A stretch of DNA of 45,573 nucleotides from a bacterium (GTDB taxonomy: Bacteria > Pseudomonadota > Gammaproteobacteria > Burkholderiales > Thiobacillaceae), in NCBI GenBank assembly GCA_009772925.1, contig WOUQ01000019.1, positions 1 to 45,573 of the forward strand, written 5' to 3'. Positions 32,566 to 41,095 of this stretch are shown in pieces. How positions within the stretch are numbered: the first letter of the stretch is position 1; every line of letters starts with the position of its first letter. The position numbers and the translations under genes were made by a program. A model generated the notes under the pieces. The model was not told the origin of the DNA. It saw nothing but the letters and a program-made list of their open reading frames with translations, and did not search any database.

Positions 32566-33834
32566 ATGCCTTCATTCCAAAGCATTTTTCTTGCCGCCGT
32601 GATCCTTTCCAGCGGCCTCCGCCTGTGGCTGCTGCTGCGCCAGATGCGCCATGTCTGGCGGCATCGCGACACGCCCCCGGACGCCTTCCTGGGCATCATC
32701 CCGATCGAGGAACACCGCAAGGCGGCCGCCTACACCCTGGCCAAGGCACGTCTGGGCCTGCTGCACCTGGTCCTGGAAACCGGCCTGCTGCTGGTCTTCA
32801 CCCTGGGCGGCGGCCTGCAATGGCTGCACGACCTGCTCGCCGCCCACCTGTCTTCGCCCCTGCTGGTGGGCACGGCGCTGCTGTTGGGCCTGGGCCTGAT
32901 CAGCGCCGCCGCCGAACTGCCGCTGTCGGCCCTCGCCCAGTTCCGCGTCGAGGCCCGCTTCGGCTTCAACCGGCAGACCCCGGCCGGCTTCGTCGCCGAC
33001 CTGGCGAAGCAGACCCTGCTCGGCCTGCTCATCGGCGGCCCGCTGCTGCTGCTGGTGCTGTGGCTGATGGGCGTGATGGGCGAGAGCTGGTGGCTGTGGG
33101 TGTGGGGCGTCTGGATGGCCTTCAACCTGCTCATCCTGGCCGTCTATCCCACCTTCATCGCGCCGTTGTTCAACAAGTTCACGCCGCTGGAGGACCAGGG
33201 CCTGCGCGAGCGCATCGAGCAACTGCTGGCGCGCGCCGGCTTCCGCTCCAACGGCATCTTCGTCATGGACGGCTCGCGCCGCTCCAGCCACGGCAACGCC
33301 TACTTCACCGGGCTCGGCCGCAACAAGCGCATCGTCTTCTTCGACACCTTGCTGGCGCGCCTCGAACCGGCGCAGATCGAGGCCGTGCTGGCGCACGAAC
33401 TGGGGCATTTCAAGCACCGCCACATCGTCAAGCGCATCGCCTTCCTGTTCGTGCTCTCCCTGGTCCTGCTGGCGGTGCTGGCCTGGGTGAAGGAAGCCGG
33501 CTGGTTCTATGCCGGCCTGGGCGTGGCCAGCCAGACCGACGCCACCGCCCTGGCCCTGTTCTTCCTGGTGCTGCCGGTCTTCCTGTTTCCCGCCACGCCC
33601 GTGATGAGCCTGTATTCGCGCCGCCACGAGTTCCAGGCCGACGCCTTCGCCGCCCGCCAGACCGATCCCGCGCATCTGGTGACGGCGCTGGTGCGGCTGT
33701 ACCGCGACAATGCCGCGACGCTGACGCCCGACCCCTTGTATTCGCTGTTCTACGACAGCCACCCAAAAGCCGTGGAGCGTATTGAAAAGCTTGAGCGTTT
33801 CGGTCAACAATCCGTCACCCCCCAACCCGCATGA
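32566..33834 (+). CDS. M48 family membrane metallopeptidase (Ste24/CAAX-protease-like)
   Basis: An integral inner-membrane zinc protease, presumably acting on damaged or processed membrane proteins. The 422 residues have several hydrophobic helices before and after the zinc motif [14 protein letters not shown] (about residue 270), and a third ligand in [13 protein letters not shown]. The N-terminal region ([20 protein letters not shown]) is typical of Ste24-type rather than HtpX-type M48 proteins. Substrates are unknown. ATG 32566 is chosen because the frame upstream overlaps orn. Confidence 0.9.
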   Translation: MPSFQSIFLAAVILSSGLRLWLLLRQMRHVWRHRDTPPDAFLGIIPIEEHRKAAAYTLAKARLGLLHLVLETGLLLVFTLGGGLQWLHDLLAAHLSSPLLVGTALLLGLGLISAAAELPLSALAQFRVEARFGFNRQTPAGFVADLAKQTLLGLLIGGPLLLLVLWLMGVMGESWWLWVWGVWMAFNLLILAVYPTFIAPLFNKFTPLEDQGLRERIEQLLARAGFRSNGIFVMDGSRRSSHGNAYFTGLGRNKRIVFFDTLLARLEPAQIEAVLAHELGHFKHRHIVKRIAFLFVLSLVLLAVLAWVKEAGWFYAGLGVASQTDATALALFFLVLPVFLFPATPVMSLYSRRHEFQADAFAARQTDPAHLVTALVRLYRDNAATLTPDPLYSLFYDSHPKAVERIEKLERFGQQSVTPQPA

Positions 33835-33844
33835 GGTGACCGCC

Positions 33845-34150
33845 ATGCAACGCCTGCTCCCCCTGACCCTGATGTTCCTCTCCGCCAACGTCCTCGCCGG
33901 CCCCTTCGACAAAGGTGACGCCAAGCAGGGCAAGACCACGCACCAGAAACTCTGCGCCGACTGCCACGTCGCCAAGTTCGGCGGCGACGGCAGCAAGATC
34001 TACACCCGCGCCGAGCGCCGCGTGAAGAACGCCTCCGCCCTCGCCCAGCAGATCACCGCCTGCAACGCCATGCTCGGCACCAACCTGTTCCCCGAGGATG
34101 AACTGCATCTTGCCGCCTACCTCAACGGCCAGTACTACAAGTTCAAGTGA
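33845..34150 (+). CDS. Small periplasmic c-type cytochrome
   Basis: The 101-residue precursor has a signal peptide (MQRLLPLTLMFLSANVLAGP) and a single heme-attachment site CADCH near residue 37. No strong CxxCH second site is present. A Met in the C-terminal half (NAMLGTNLF) could be the distal ligand. It follows the M48 gene by 10 bp, so it is probably co-transcribed. Its redox partner is not evident. Confidence 0.85.
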   Translation: MQRLLPLTLMFLSANVLAGPFDKGDAKQGKTTHQKLCADCHVAKFGGDGSKIYTRAERRVKNASALAQQITACNAMLGTNLFPEDELHLAAYLNGQYYKFK

Positions 34151-34178
34151 TCCCCCGGGGAGTGGGGAATCCCCGCCC

Positions 34179-34234
34179 ATTTCCCATTTCCCATTTCCCA
34201 TTTCCCATTTCCCATTTCCCGTCACCCGTTTCCC
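34179..34234. repeat. Heptamer array: 6 x ATTTCCC plus GTCACCC and GTTTCCC
   Basis: Eight 7-bp units in register fill the space before the pterin dehydratase ATG at 34241. The last two are variants that link this array to the one at 18998-19137. The minus strand is again G3N4. No ribosome binding site is left upstream of the next gene. Confidence 0.93.
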
Positions 34235-34240
34235 TCCCCC

Positions 34241-34585
34241 ATGACCGACACCTTCTGCGACCTCTCCAAAGGCAAGTGCAAACCCTGCGAAGGCGGCATC
34301 CCGCCGCTCTCCGACGATGAAATCGCCGGCCTCATGCCGCGCCTGGCGCAGGACTGGAGCGTGGCCGACGGCAAGCTGCGGCGCGACTTCAAGTTCCGCG
34401 ACCACTACATCACCATGACCTTCGTCAACGCGGTGGCCTGGGTCTCCCACCAGCAAGGCCACCACCCCGACCTGACGGTGGGCTACAACACCTGCCGGGT
34501 GGAATACGTCACCCACGCCATCAACGGCCTGTCGGAATCGGACTTCATCTGCGCCGCCAAGATCGACGCGCTGTTCGAGCTTTGA
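34241..34585 (+). CDS. Pterin-4-alpha-carbinolamine dehydratase
   Basis: Dehydrates 4a-hydroxytetrahydropterin to recycle the pterin cofactor of aromatic amino-acid hydroxylases. The 114 residues contain the family core DFKFRDHYITMTFVNAVAWV and QGHHPDLTVGYNTCRVEYVTH with the active-site His residues. An N-terminal Cys-rich lead (CDLSKGKCKPCEGGIPPL) occurs in many bacterial members. No aromatic hydroxylase gene is nearby, so another role, e.g. molybdopterin-related, is possible. The start lacks a ribosome binding site. Confidence 0.92.
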   Translation: MTDTFCDLSKGKCKPCEGGIPPLSDDEIAGLMPRLAQDWSVADGKLRRDFKFRDHYITMTFVNAVAWVSHQQGHHPDLTVGYNTCRVEYVTHAINGLSESDFICAAKIDALFEL

Positions 34586-34622
34586 GCCGTCTTGCCGCTC
34601 GCCAGGCGGGCATGCCTGCCTG

Positions 34623-35489
34623 ATGCCTTCCGGCCGCGTCGTCGCCGCCCACGGCCGCCACTTCCTGGTGGACGATGGCGAGGGCGTGGTGGAATGCGTG
34701 ATGCGCGGCAAGAAGGGGGGAGTGACCTGCGGCGACCGGGTCGAGTACCAGCTCACCCATGCCGGCAGCGGCGTCATCGAGCGGGTCGAGCCCCGCGCCA
34801 ATCTGCTTTACCGCTCCGACGAGCTGCGCGAGAAACTGATCGCCGCCAACGTCGATCTGGCGGTGGTGGTCACCGCCGCGGTGCCCTGCTTCCGCGAGGA
34901 GTTGCTGATCCGCTGCCTGGTGGCCTGCGCGGCGGCGGACATCCCCGCGCTGATCCTGCTCAACAAGACCGACCTGCCGCAGACCGCCGCCCTGGCCGAG
35001 CACCTGGGCGCCTACCGGGCTCTGGGCTATGAACTGCTCGCCGTGTCTGCCCTGGGCGATCTGCGCGAACTCGAAGCCCGCCTGGCCGGCCGCACCAGCG
35101 TGCTGGTGGGCGGCTCCGGCATGGGCAAGAGCAGCCTGCTCAACCGCCTGGTGCCCGGCGCCGACGCCGTCACCGGGGAGATCTCCCGGGCCCTGGACGC
35201 CGGCCGCCACACCACCACGCACGCGCGCCTGTACCGGCTGCCGGCCGGCGGCGAGGTGATCGATTCACCCGGCATGCAGGAATTCGGGCTGCGCCACCTG
35301 GACGCCGCCGCCCTCATGGCCGCCTTCCCGGAAATCCATGCGCGCCTGGGCCAGTGCCGCTTCTACAACTGCCGGCATCTCGGGGAACCCGGCTGCGCCG
35401 TACGCGCGGCGGTGGACAGCGGCGCCATGATGCCCCTGCGCTACAAGGTGTATCAGTCACTGCTGGGACAACGGGCATCGATGCACTGA
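34623..35489 (+). CDS. rsgA: Ribosome small subunit GTPase RsgA
   Basis: A circularly permuted GTPase that assists late 30S maturation. The 288 residues start with an OB fold, then show GTPase motifs in permuted order: G4 LLNKTDLP, G5 SAL, G1 GGSGMGKSSLLN, G2 TTTHARLYRL and G3 DSPGMQEF. A zinc-binding C-terminal segment CRFYNCRHLGEPGC follows. ATG 34623 has no evident ribosome binding site. Linkage to orn and pterin dehydratase is recurrent in betaproteobacteria. Confidence 0.95.
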   Translation: MPSGRVVAAHGRHFLVDDGEGVVECVMRGKKGGVTCGDRVEYQLTHAGSGVIERVEPRANLLYRSDELREKLIAANVDLAVVVTAAVPCFREELLIRCLVACAAADIPALILLNKTDLPQTAALAEHLGAYRALGYELLAVSALGDLRELEARLAGRTSVLVGGSGMGKSSLLNRLVPGADAVTGEISRALDAGRHTTTHARLYRLPAGGEVIDSPGMQEFGLRHLDAAALMAAFPEIHARLGQCRFYNCRHLGEPGCAVRAAVDSGAMMPLRYKVYQSLLGQRASMH

Positions 35490-35494
35490 GCCCG

Positions 35495-35510
35495 GCGCCG
35501 AAGGTGGCGC
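35495..35510. terminator. Small hairpin between convergent rsgA and the CBS gene
   Basis: GCGCC-GAAGGT-GGCGC in a 24-bp gap between convergent stops. No T tract; weak evidence. Confidence 0.25.
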
Positions 35511-35513
35511 GCC

Positions 35514-35951
35514 CTACTCAGGCCAATGCTTGATGTAGCGCTTGAGCAGGGCGTTCTCGAAGTTGGCTTCCTTCAGGCAGGCGCGCGCCACGTCATGAAA
35601 GGAGATGACCCCGGCCAGCCGGTTGCCGTCCAGCACCACCAGGTGGCTGGTGTGACTCTTGGTCATGGCGTCGCGGGCGTAGTCGACGGAATCCTCCGGC
35701 GTCACCACCAGGGGTTCCTGCTCCATGATGTCGCTGACCTTGTAGCCGGTCAGGCAGACGCTGTCGCGGTGCATGCCGCGCACGATGTCGCGTTCGGTGA
35801 TGAAGCCGACCAGGGTGCCCTCGCGCAGCACCACCAGGGAGCCAATGCCGCGCTCCACCATGCGCGCGACCGCCTCCGCCACCGTGGCGTCGGGGTCGAT
35901 GCCGTGGATCTCGCCGGCGGGTTTCACGTCCAGGACTTCGCGTATCTGCAT
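35514..35951 (-). CDS. Tandem CBS-domain protein
   Basis: A 145-residue protein made of two CBS motifs: DATVAEAVARMVERGIGSLV ... GFITERDIVRGM and EDSVDYARDAMTKSHTSHLV ... GVISFHDVARACL. Such pairs bind AMP, ATP or SAM and act as small energy or ligand sensors. There is no attached effector domain, and the partner is unknown. It is upstream of nothing on its strand except intergenic DNA; the DJ-1 gene lies 41 bp away in the same direction. Confidence 0.9.
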   Translation of the reverse strand: MQIREVLDVKPAGEIHGIDPDATVAEAVARMVERGIGSLVVLREGTLVGFITERDIVRGMHRDSVCLTGYKVSDIMEQEPLVVTPEDSVDYARDAMTKSHTSHLVVLDGNRLAGVISFHDVARACLKEANFENALLKRYIKHWPE

Positions 35952-35992
35952 GTTGCGCTCCTTGTTTCGGGGAATCCGCGCCGGGCGGACGT

Positions 35993-36541
35993 TCAGCGCG
36001 CCAGGCCCGCTTCCACCTGATCGCGTTTGTCGCGGCCGACCAGCACCTCGATCAGCGTCAGGGCGAAATCCATGGCGGTGCCGGGGCCGCGCGAAGTCAC
36101 CACCTTGCCGTCCACCACCACCGCGTCGCGGCGCTTGTCGGTGCGCGGCAGATCGAGACCGTCGAGCACGCCGGGATAGGCGGTGGCCCGCCGCCCGTCG
36201 AGCAGGCCGGCCGCCGCCAGGGCCATGGGCGCGGCACAGATGGCGGCGGTGTGCTTGCCGGCCGCCGCCATCTTGCGCAGCAGGGCCTGGATGCGGGGGT
36301 CGTCGCGCAGATGGTCGGCGCCGGGCAGGCCGCCGGGCAGGGCGACCAGGTCGTAGTCCTGGCCGAGGGCCTCGTCCAGGGTGGCGTCGGGCTGCACGCG
36401 CGTGCCCCGGCTGCCCAGCACCAGGCCGGGTTGCAGGCCGGCGGTCACCACCGAGATGCCGGCGCGACGCAGGAGGTCGATGATGGTAACGGCTTCGAGA
36501 TCCTCGAAGCCGTTGGCGAGGGGCACGAGCACGCTGGGCAT
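35993..36541 (-). CDS. DJ-1/PfpI family protein, YajL-like
   Basis: The 182-residue class I amidotransferase-like fold has the nucleophile elbow AAICAAPMALAAAGLL (Cys near residue 105), the acidic residue of DJ-1 proteins in NGFEDLEAVTIIDLL, and SRGPGTAMDFAL near the end. E. coli YajL protects against oxidative and carbonyl stress. That role is likely here but not provable from sequence. ATG 36541 is used; the frame upstream belongs to the oxidase coding region. Confidence 0.9.
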   Translation of the reverse strand: MPSVLVPLANGFEDLEAVTIIDLLRRAGISVVTAGLQPGLVLGSRGTRVQPDATLDEALGQDYDLVALPGGLPGADHLRDDPRIQALLRKMAAAGKHTAAICAAPMALAAAGLLDGRRATAYPGVLDGLDLPRTDKRRDAVVVDGKVVTSRGPGTAMDFALTLIEVLVGRDKRDQVEAGLAR

Positions 36542-36563
36542 GGGCAATCCTTTCAAGCCAGGT

Positions 36564-37751
36564 TCAAAGCGCGAGCAGCCGGTCGGTTTCATGCACCGCG
36601 CGTTCCGCGCAATCGCCGATGGACAGGCCGTTGAGGTAATTGCCCACCAGGGCCAGCGGTTCGCCGGCCAGGCGGGCGTCAAGGTCGCGCATGCGGCGCG
36701 GATGATCGACGCCGGGCGCGGGCAGGCGGTTGAGAGTTTCCCGGACGTGCACGAAATCGGTGGGCGACGCGCCGAGGACCTCGGCGGCGCGGGCGATCTT
36801 GGCATCCCGGTCGAGGCGGCCGGGCCGGAAATGGAAGGTGAAGCCGCGCAGCCGCGCATGCGGCACGGGATCGCGGGTGACCACCGAGTAGAAATCGTCG
36901 TCGTCGCCGATGAGCCCAGCCACCGCCGGCAGGCCGGTCTTCTCCGCCGGCAGCACGACGCCCAGGGCCTCGCTGCCGGACATGGGATAGATGGCGAGGA
37001 CGCCGGCGAGTTCGGGATGCGCGGCTTCCAGCAGGGTGGCGGCGATGTCCACCGGCACGGCCAGCAGCAGTTGCCGGCAGGCCAGCGCTTCGCCGCCGGT
37101 CTCGACGCGGTAGCCGCGTCCGTCGCGCGCGATCGCGCTCACCAGCGCGCCGGTGCGCGTGGCAAAGGGCGCGTCCTGCGCAAGGGCTTCGAGCAGGCCC
37201 TGCAGGCCGCCGGGAAAGGTGTACTTGCGCGGCGCCGCCTGCATGCGCGGCTTGCGCCGGAACAGCCACTCGGCGGGAAAACCGTCGGCCGACTGCGACA
37301 GCACCGCGGCGAAGGCCGGGCCAAGCAGGCGGCGGTAGTTGCCCTTGCCCAGCAAACCGCCAAACCAGGTGGCCACGTCGCGCCCGGGCTTGGCCTTGCC
37401 GAGGCCGAAGGGCAGTGACAGCGCCGCCTCCAGGAAGCCGAGCCGCTTCAGCGGCGAACTGGTGCCGCCCTGCCGTTCGAGGAAGCGGTAGCCCAGTTTC
37501 TCGCGCGTCAGCAGGTCGCCCAACCGGCCGCGCTCGGCGAGGGCTTCGAGCAGGGGCGCATAGGAGTTGTAGGCGGTGTGGGCGCCGAGTTCCAGCCAGA
37601 AATCGGCTTGCGGCCGCCAGGTGTGGATGCATCCGCCCAGCCGGTCGGAGGCTTCCAGCAGGAGCACGCGGCGGCCGGCGCCGGCCAGACGGGAAGCGCT
37701 CACCAGGCCGCTGGCGCCCCCGCCGATGACGATGCAGTCATAGGGTTCCAT
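36564..37751 (-). CDS. FAD-dependent oxidoreductase, protoporphyrinogen-oxidase/amine-oxidase-like
   Basis: The 395 residues begin with the Rossmann motif CIVIGGGASGLVSASRLAGAG and the following LEASDRLGGCIHTW. The C-terminal FAD segment is LALVGNYLNGLSIGDCAERA, characteristic of the HemY-like flavin family. It is shorter than typical HemY (about 470). Candidate substrates are porphyrinogens or a carotenoid/terpenoid. It is 22 bp upstream of the DJ-1 gene, same strand. I would not name a substrate. Confidence 0.85.
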   Translation of the reverse strand: MEPYDCIVIGGGASGLVSASRLAGAGRRVLLLEASDRLGGCIHTWRPQADFWLELGAHTAYNSYAPLLEALAERGRLGDLLTREKLGYRFLERQGGTSSPLKRLGFLEAALSLPFGLGKAKPGRDVATWFGGLLGKGNYRRLLGPAFAAVLSQSADGFPAEWLFRRKPRMQAAPRKYTFPGGLQGLLEALAQDAPFATRTGALVSAIARDGRGYRVETGGEALACRQLLLAVPVDIAATLLEAAHPELAGVLAIYPMSGSEALGVVLPAEKTGLPAVAGLIGDDDDFYSVVTRDPVPHARLRGFTFHFRPGRLDRDAKIARAAEVLGASPTDFVHVRETLNRLPAPGVDHPRRMRDLDARLAGEPLALVGNYLNGLSIGDCAERAVHETDRLLAL

Positions 37752-37878
37752 GGCGGCTACCTTACCGCCCCCGCTTGTCCGCTGGCAATGTATGCTGTGT
37801 CTTGGCGTCACCGCGCGGCGCGGCGAAATTTTCGTGCGGCCGCTCTCTCATATCGCCAGCCCAACGCAGGAGTCCCCC

Positions 37879-38412
37879 ATGAAATCCGTTTTCGCCGGCT
37901 TCCTCGCCCTCACCCTGCTCACCGCCTGCGCCACGCCGAACCTGCCGCCCGGCCAGGCCAGCCTGAAGCTGCACCAGCCTCTCGTCATCCCCGCCGACTC
38001 CGCCAGCGTGCGCCTGCAATACGGCCGCGTGGTGGCCTTCAACGCGGTGCAGGAACAGGATCCGTTCTGCATCTTCGTGATCAACACCGTTTCCGAACGC
38101 GAGCAGACCGTGCAGCCCGGCACTTTCGCCGTCACCTCCATCACCCGAACCGTCGAGCCGGTGGCCACGCTGCCGGCCTATCCCGAGTTCCAGGTCATGC
38201 GGGCCAGTATGGGCAATGGCAGCGGCGGCGGCCGTCCCACCCTGCTCTATTACAAGACCCTTTTCCGTCTGCATGACGCGACCCAGCCGGTGCGCGCGCT
38301 CCATTGCATGAGCAACCAGATGGCCTCCGGCAGCCCCTTCCTGCGCCATCTCACCCCGGCGGAAATCCGCCAGGCCCTGGGGCCCCTGTTCACCCTGGAG
38401 CTGCCGATCTGA
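37879..38412 (+). CDS. Predicted lipoprotein of unknown function
   Basis: The 177-residue precursor has a lipoprotein signal MKSVFAGFLALTLLTACATP with lipobox LTAC, cleaved before Cys17. The mature part is beta-rich, with NTVSEREQTVQPGTFAVTSI and a Gly-rich turn (GNGSGGG). I recognise no domain. ATG 37879 has AGGAG seven bases upstream. It is likely monocistronic, as hairpins follow. Confidence 0.85.
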   Translation: MKSVFAGFLALTLLTACATPNLPPGQASLKLHQPLVIPADSASVRLQYGRVVAFNAVQEQDPFCIFVINTVSEREQTVQPGTFAVTSITRTVEPVATLPAYPEFQVMRASMGNGSGGGRPTLLYYKTLFRLHDATQPVRALHCMSNQMASGSPFLRHLTPAEIRQALGPLFTLELPI

Positions 38413-38473
38413 CCGGGGGTCGCGTGCGGCCGCGCTTCCGCCGGTACAATGCGCCGTGAGTCCTTAACGTGAA

Positions 38474-38524
38474 AATCGCGCAAGCGATTCTTGAAGCTCC
38501 CCTCTCCCGCTCGCGGGAGAGGGG
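38474..38524. repeat. Two stem-loops: AATCGC hairpin and a 10-bp CCCCTCTCCC palindrome
   Basis: AATCGC-GCAA-GCGATT (38474-38489) is followed by CCCCTCTCCC-GCTCGC-GGGAGAGGGG (38499-38524). The second palindrome is a common intergenic repeat in G+C-rich proteobacteria. Either could terminate or punctuate transcription. Confidence 0.7.
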
Positions 38525-38538
38525 CTGGGGGTGAGGGA

Positions 38539-38588
38539 AACGGGCATGACTTTCATACTCAGTGGTGTCATACAAAGTCGTGCCCGTT
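38539..38588 (+). promoter_or_regulatory. 15-bp stem-loop just upstream of the ACT-domain gene
   Basis: AACGGGCATGACTTT (38539-38553) pairs with AAAGTCGTGCCCGTT (38574-38588) across a 20-base loop. Fourteen pairs are Watson-Crick and one is a G-U wobble in RNA. The 3' arm ends 15 bases before ATG 38604, so the structure sits directly on the 5' side of the ribosome binding site (GGAAG). Confidence 0.6.
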
Positions 38589-38603
38589 AGCATTGGAAGC
38601 ATC

Positions 38604-39140
38604 ATGAGCAACATCGACTATCTGGCCATCACTGCCAGCGGCGAGGATCAGGTCGGCCTGGTCCAGCGCTTCACCAGCCGCATCGCCGAGGCGGGCTGCA
38701 ACATCGAGGAATCGCGCATGGCGGTGCTGGGCGGCCAGTTTGCCATCCTCATGCTGATCTCCGGTCCCTGGAACGCCCTCTCCAAGCTGGAGGACCGGCT
38801 CGACGGCATCGGCGAGGAACTCGGCCTGGCCATCATCCGCAAGCGCACCAAGCCGGCGGAGCGGAAGACACCGCTGGTGCCCTATCGGGTCAACGTGGTG
38901 GCCATGGACCACCCGGGCATCGTCCACAGCCTGGCGGATTTCTTCGCCCGCCAGGGCATCAACATCGAGGAACTGACCACCGAGACCTACCCGGCGCCGC
39001 ACACCGGCACGCCCATGTTCTCGGTGAACATCACCATCGGCGTGCCCGCCGACATGCACCTGCCCACCCTGCGCGGCGATTTCTTCGACTACTGCGACAA
39101 CCTGAACCTGGACGCGGTGATGGAACCGGCCCGCGGATGA
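38604..39140 (+). CDS. GcvR-like double ACT-domain protein
   Basis: The 178 residues form two ACT domains: YLAITASGEDQVGLVQRFTSRIAEAGCNIEESRM and, after a linker, VNVVAMDHPGIVHSLADFFARQGINIEEL. This matches the glycine-cleavage repressor GcvR, which binds GcvA and glycine in E. coli. It also resembles the N-terminal regulatory domain of PurU. No glycine-cleavage genes are here, so the regulated process is unknown. It overlaps the next gene by ATGA. Confidence 0.85.
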   Translation: MSNIDYLAITASGEDQVGLVQRFTSRIAEAGCNIEESRMAVLGGQFAILMLISGPWNALSKLEDRLDGIGEELGLAIIRKRTKPAERKTPLVPYRVNVVAMDHPGIVHSLADFFARQGINIEELTTETYPAPHTGTPMFSVNITIGVPADMHLPTLRGDFFDYCDNLNLDAVMEPARG

Positions 39141-39742
39141 AGACGCCGCAGGGCCGGGCGCGCTATCCCGAGGACGAAAAGCGGCTGGCCTGGTTGCCGC
39201 TGCTGCTGGAAATCCAGCATCTCACCGACCAGGGCGTGGCCGCCGCGATCCAGTCGGACGGCCGTCGCCTGGCCTGCGCGCGCGGCTGCGCGGCGTGCTG
39301 CCGCAGCCATGTCGACATCCCCGTGTATCCCCTGGAACTGATGGGCATCGCCTGGTTCGCGCGCGAGCGCCTGGACGGCGAGGTCCGCGCCATCGTGCGA
39401 CGCCAGTTGCTGGCGCATCGCGACCTCGGCGCCTGCCCGTTCCTGGTCAACGAGGCCTGCGCCATCCACCCCCTGCGCCCCATGGCCTGCCGCCAGTTCA
39501 ACGTGTTCACCCGCGTCTGCGCCACGGGCGAGGATGCCTATCACACGCGGCGCGGCGACGTCATGCAGCCCGACCGCAAGAGCAAGGACCAGGCCTTGCG
39601 CGAAATGCTGCGTCACCACGGCGTCAGCGACGGCCGCGAGCGCCGTCGTCTGGTGGAAAGCGGCGAGGTGCACCGGCTGGCGCAAAGCCTGCGGCAGATC
39701 CGTTGGGAAAACCTGGCGGCGCACATGGCCGCCGCGAGCTGA
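39137..39742 (+). CDS. YkgJ-type cysteine-cluster protein
   Basis: The 201 residues carry a CxxxCC-type cluster (CARGCAACCRSH near residue 55), then CPFLVNEACAIHPLRPMACRQF (two further Cys, plus the conserved HPLRPMACR) and a last Cys at VFTRVC. The family probably binds iron-sulfur or zinc, and its function is unknown. It starts inside the stop of the ACT gene and its stop overlaps the transglycosylase start (TGATG), so the three genes are translationally linked. Confidence 0.85.
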   Translation: MKTPQGRARYPEDEKRLAWLPLLLEIQHLTDQGVAAAIQSDGRRLACARGCAACCRSHVDIPVYPLELMGIAWFARERLDGEVRAIVRRQLLAHRDLGACPFLVNEACAIHPLRPMACRQFNVFTRVCATGEDAYHTRRGDVMQPDRKSKDQALREMLRHHGVSDGRERRRLVESGEVHRLAQSLRQIRWENLAAHMAAAS

Positions 39743-40974
39743 TGCGCCGGCTCGCCGCTCTCGCTTGCCTCGCGCTGCTCGCGGCCACGGCGCGGGCCGA
39801 CGTCGATGCCGACTTCTCCGCCTGGCTGCGTGAACTGTCGCGCGAGGCCCAGACGCGCGGCATCTCCGCCACCACCTTCGAGGCCGCCCTGGGCGACGCG
39901 CAGCCGATTCCGCGCGTGCTGGAACTCGACCGCCGGCAACCGGAGTTCGCGCAGACCTTCTGGAACTACCTGGATGCGCGCCTCACCGACAAACAGATAC
40001 GCCAGGGTCGCGACATGCTCTGGACCCACCGCAAGCTGCTGGCGAGGATGCAGGCCAGGCACGGCATTCCGCCCGCCCTGCTGGTCGCCCTGTGGGGCAT
40101 GGAAACGCGCTACGGCGCCTACACCGGCAGCTTTCCCATACCCGCGGCCCTGGCCACCCTGGCGCACGACGGCCGGCGCGCCGCCTTCTTCCGCGAGGAA
40201 CTGTTCAACGCCCTGCGCATCCTCGAGGACGGCCACATCGCCGCCGCCGACATGACCGGCTCCTGGGCGGGCGCCATGGGGCAGTTGCAGTTCATGCCCT
40301 CGACTTTCCTGGCGCACGCCGTCGATGCCGACCGCGACGGCCGCAAGGATCTCTGGCGTTCGCTGCCCGACGCCTTCGCCTCGGCCGCGGGCTACCTGAG
40401 CGTCCTGGGCTGGCGCGCGGACGAACTGTGGGGGCGCGAGGTACGCCTGCCCGCGGGCTTCGACCATGCCCTCGCCCACCCGGAGAACAAGCTGCCGGTG
40501 CGCCGCTGGGCGGCCCTGGGCGTCACCACCGCCGAGGGCAAGCCGCTGCCCAGGTCGGACATGGCGGGCGCCATCCTGCTGCCGCAGGGCCATGCCGGGC
40601 CGGCCTTTCTGGTCTACCGCAACTTCGAGGTGATCCTGACCTGGAACCGCTCCGTGCATTACGCCCTCAGCGTCACGCTGCTGGCCGATCGCCTGCGCGG
40701 CAGCGAGGGCCCCCTGCTCGGTCGCGACGCCGACAACCGCACGCTGAGCCGCGAAGACATCCTGGAGCTGCAGGACCTGCTGCTGCGCCTGGGGCACGAG
40801 CTGGGTGAACCGGACGGGGTCGCCGGGCGGCGCACGCGGGACGCCGTGCGGCGCTTCCAGAAAGACGCCGGGCTGCCGGTCGATGGTTTCGTCTCCCACA
40901 GCCTGCTTGAGCGCCTGCGCGACTCCCACGCCGACGCAGGGCAAGCGACGCCGGTCGGCATGTCGCTTTCCTGA
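39742..40974 (+). CDS. Lytic murein transglycosylase, MltB family, with peptidoglycan-binding domain
   Basis: Cleaves peptidoglycan glycan strands with 1,6-anhydro formation in the periplasm. The 410 residues have a signal peptide (MRRLAALACLALLAATARA), the GH103 domain with catalytic Glu121 in LWGMETRYG and motifs GAMGQLQFMPSTF and DLWRSLPDAFASAAGYL, and a C-terminal PG_binding_1 domain (LQDLLLRLGHELGEPDGVAG...FQKDAGLPVDG). No lipobox is seen, so it is soluble, unlike MltB itself. Confidence 0.93.
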   Translation: MRRLAALACLALLAATARADVDADFSAWLRELSREAQTRGISATTFEAALGDAQPIPRVLELDRRQPEFAQTFWNYLDARLTDKQIRQGRDMLWTHRKLLARMQARHGIPPALLVALWGMETRYGAYTGSFPIPAALATLAHDGRRAAFFREELFNALRILEDGHIAAADMTGSWAGAMGQLQFMPSTFLAHAVDADRDGRKDLWRSLPDAFASAAGYLSVLGWRADELWGREVRLPAGFDHALAHPENKLPVRRWAALGVTTAEGKPLPRSDMAGAILLPQGHAGPAFLVYRNFEVILTWNRSVHYALSVTLLADRLRGSEGPLLGRDADNRTLSREDILELQDLLLRLGHELGEPDGVAGRRTRDAVRRFQKDAGLPVDGFVSHSLLERLRDSHADAGQATPVGMSLS

Positions 40975-41095
40975 GGCGGATTGCCGCTTCCGCCGTTCCG
41001 ACCGCCCGTCGCACTGTCGCGAGGACACCGGGCCATGCGAACATTGGCCGGCGCGACCGCTGCGCCGCCCTGCCCCGCCTGACCACGCTCCCCGC

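Noticed and set aside
38390-38614. Minus-strand ORF over the lipoprotein-ACT gene gap
   Set aside because: It reads through the CCCCTCTCCC palindrome and gives a well-known spurious peptide pattern.
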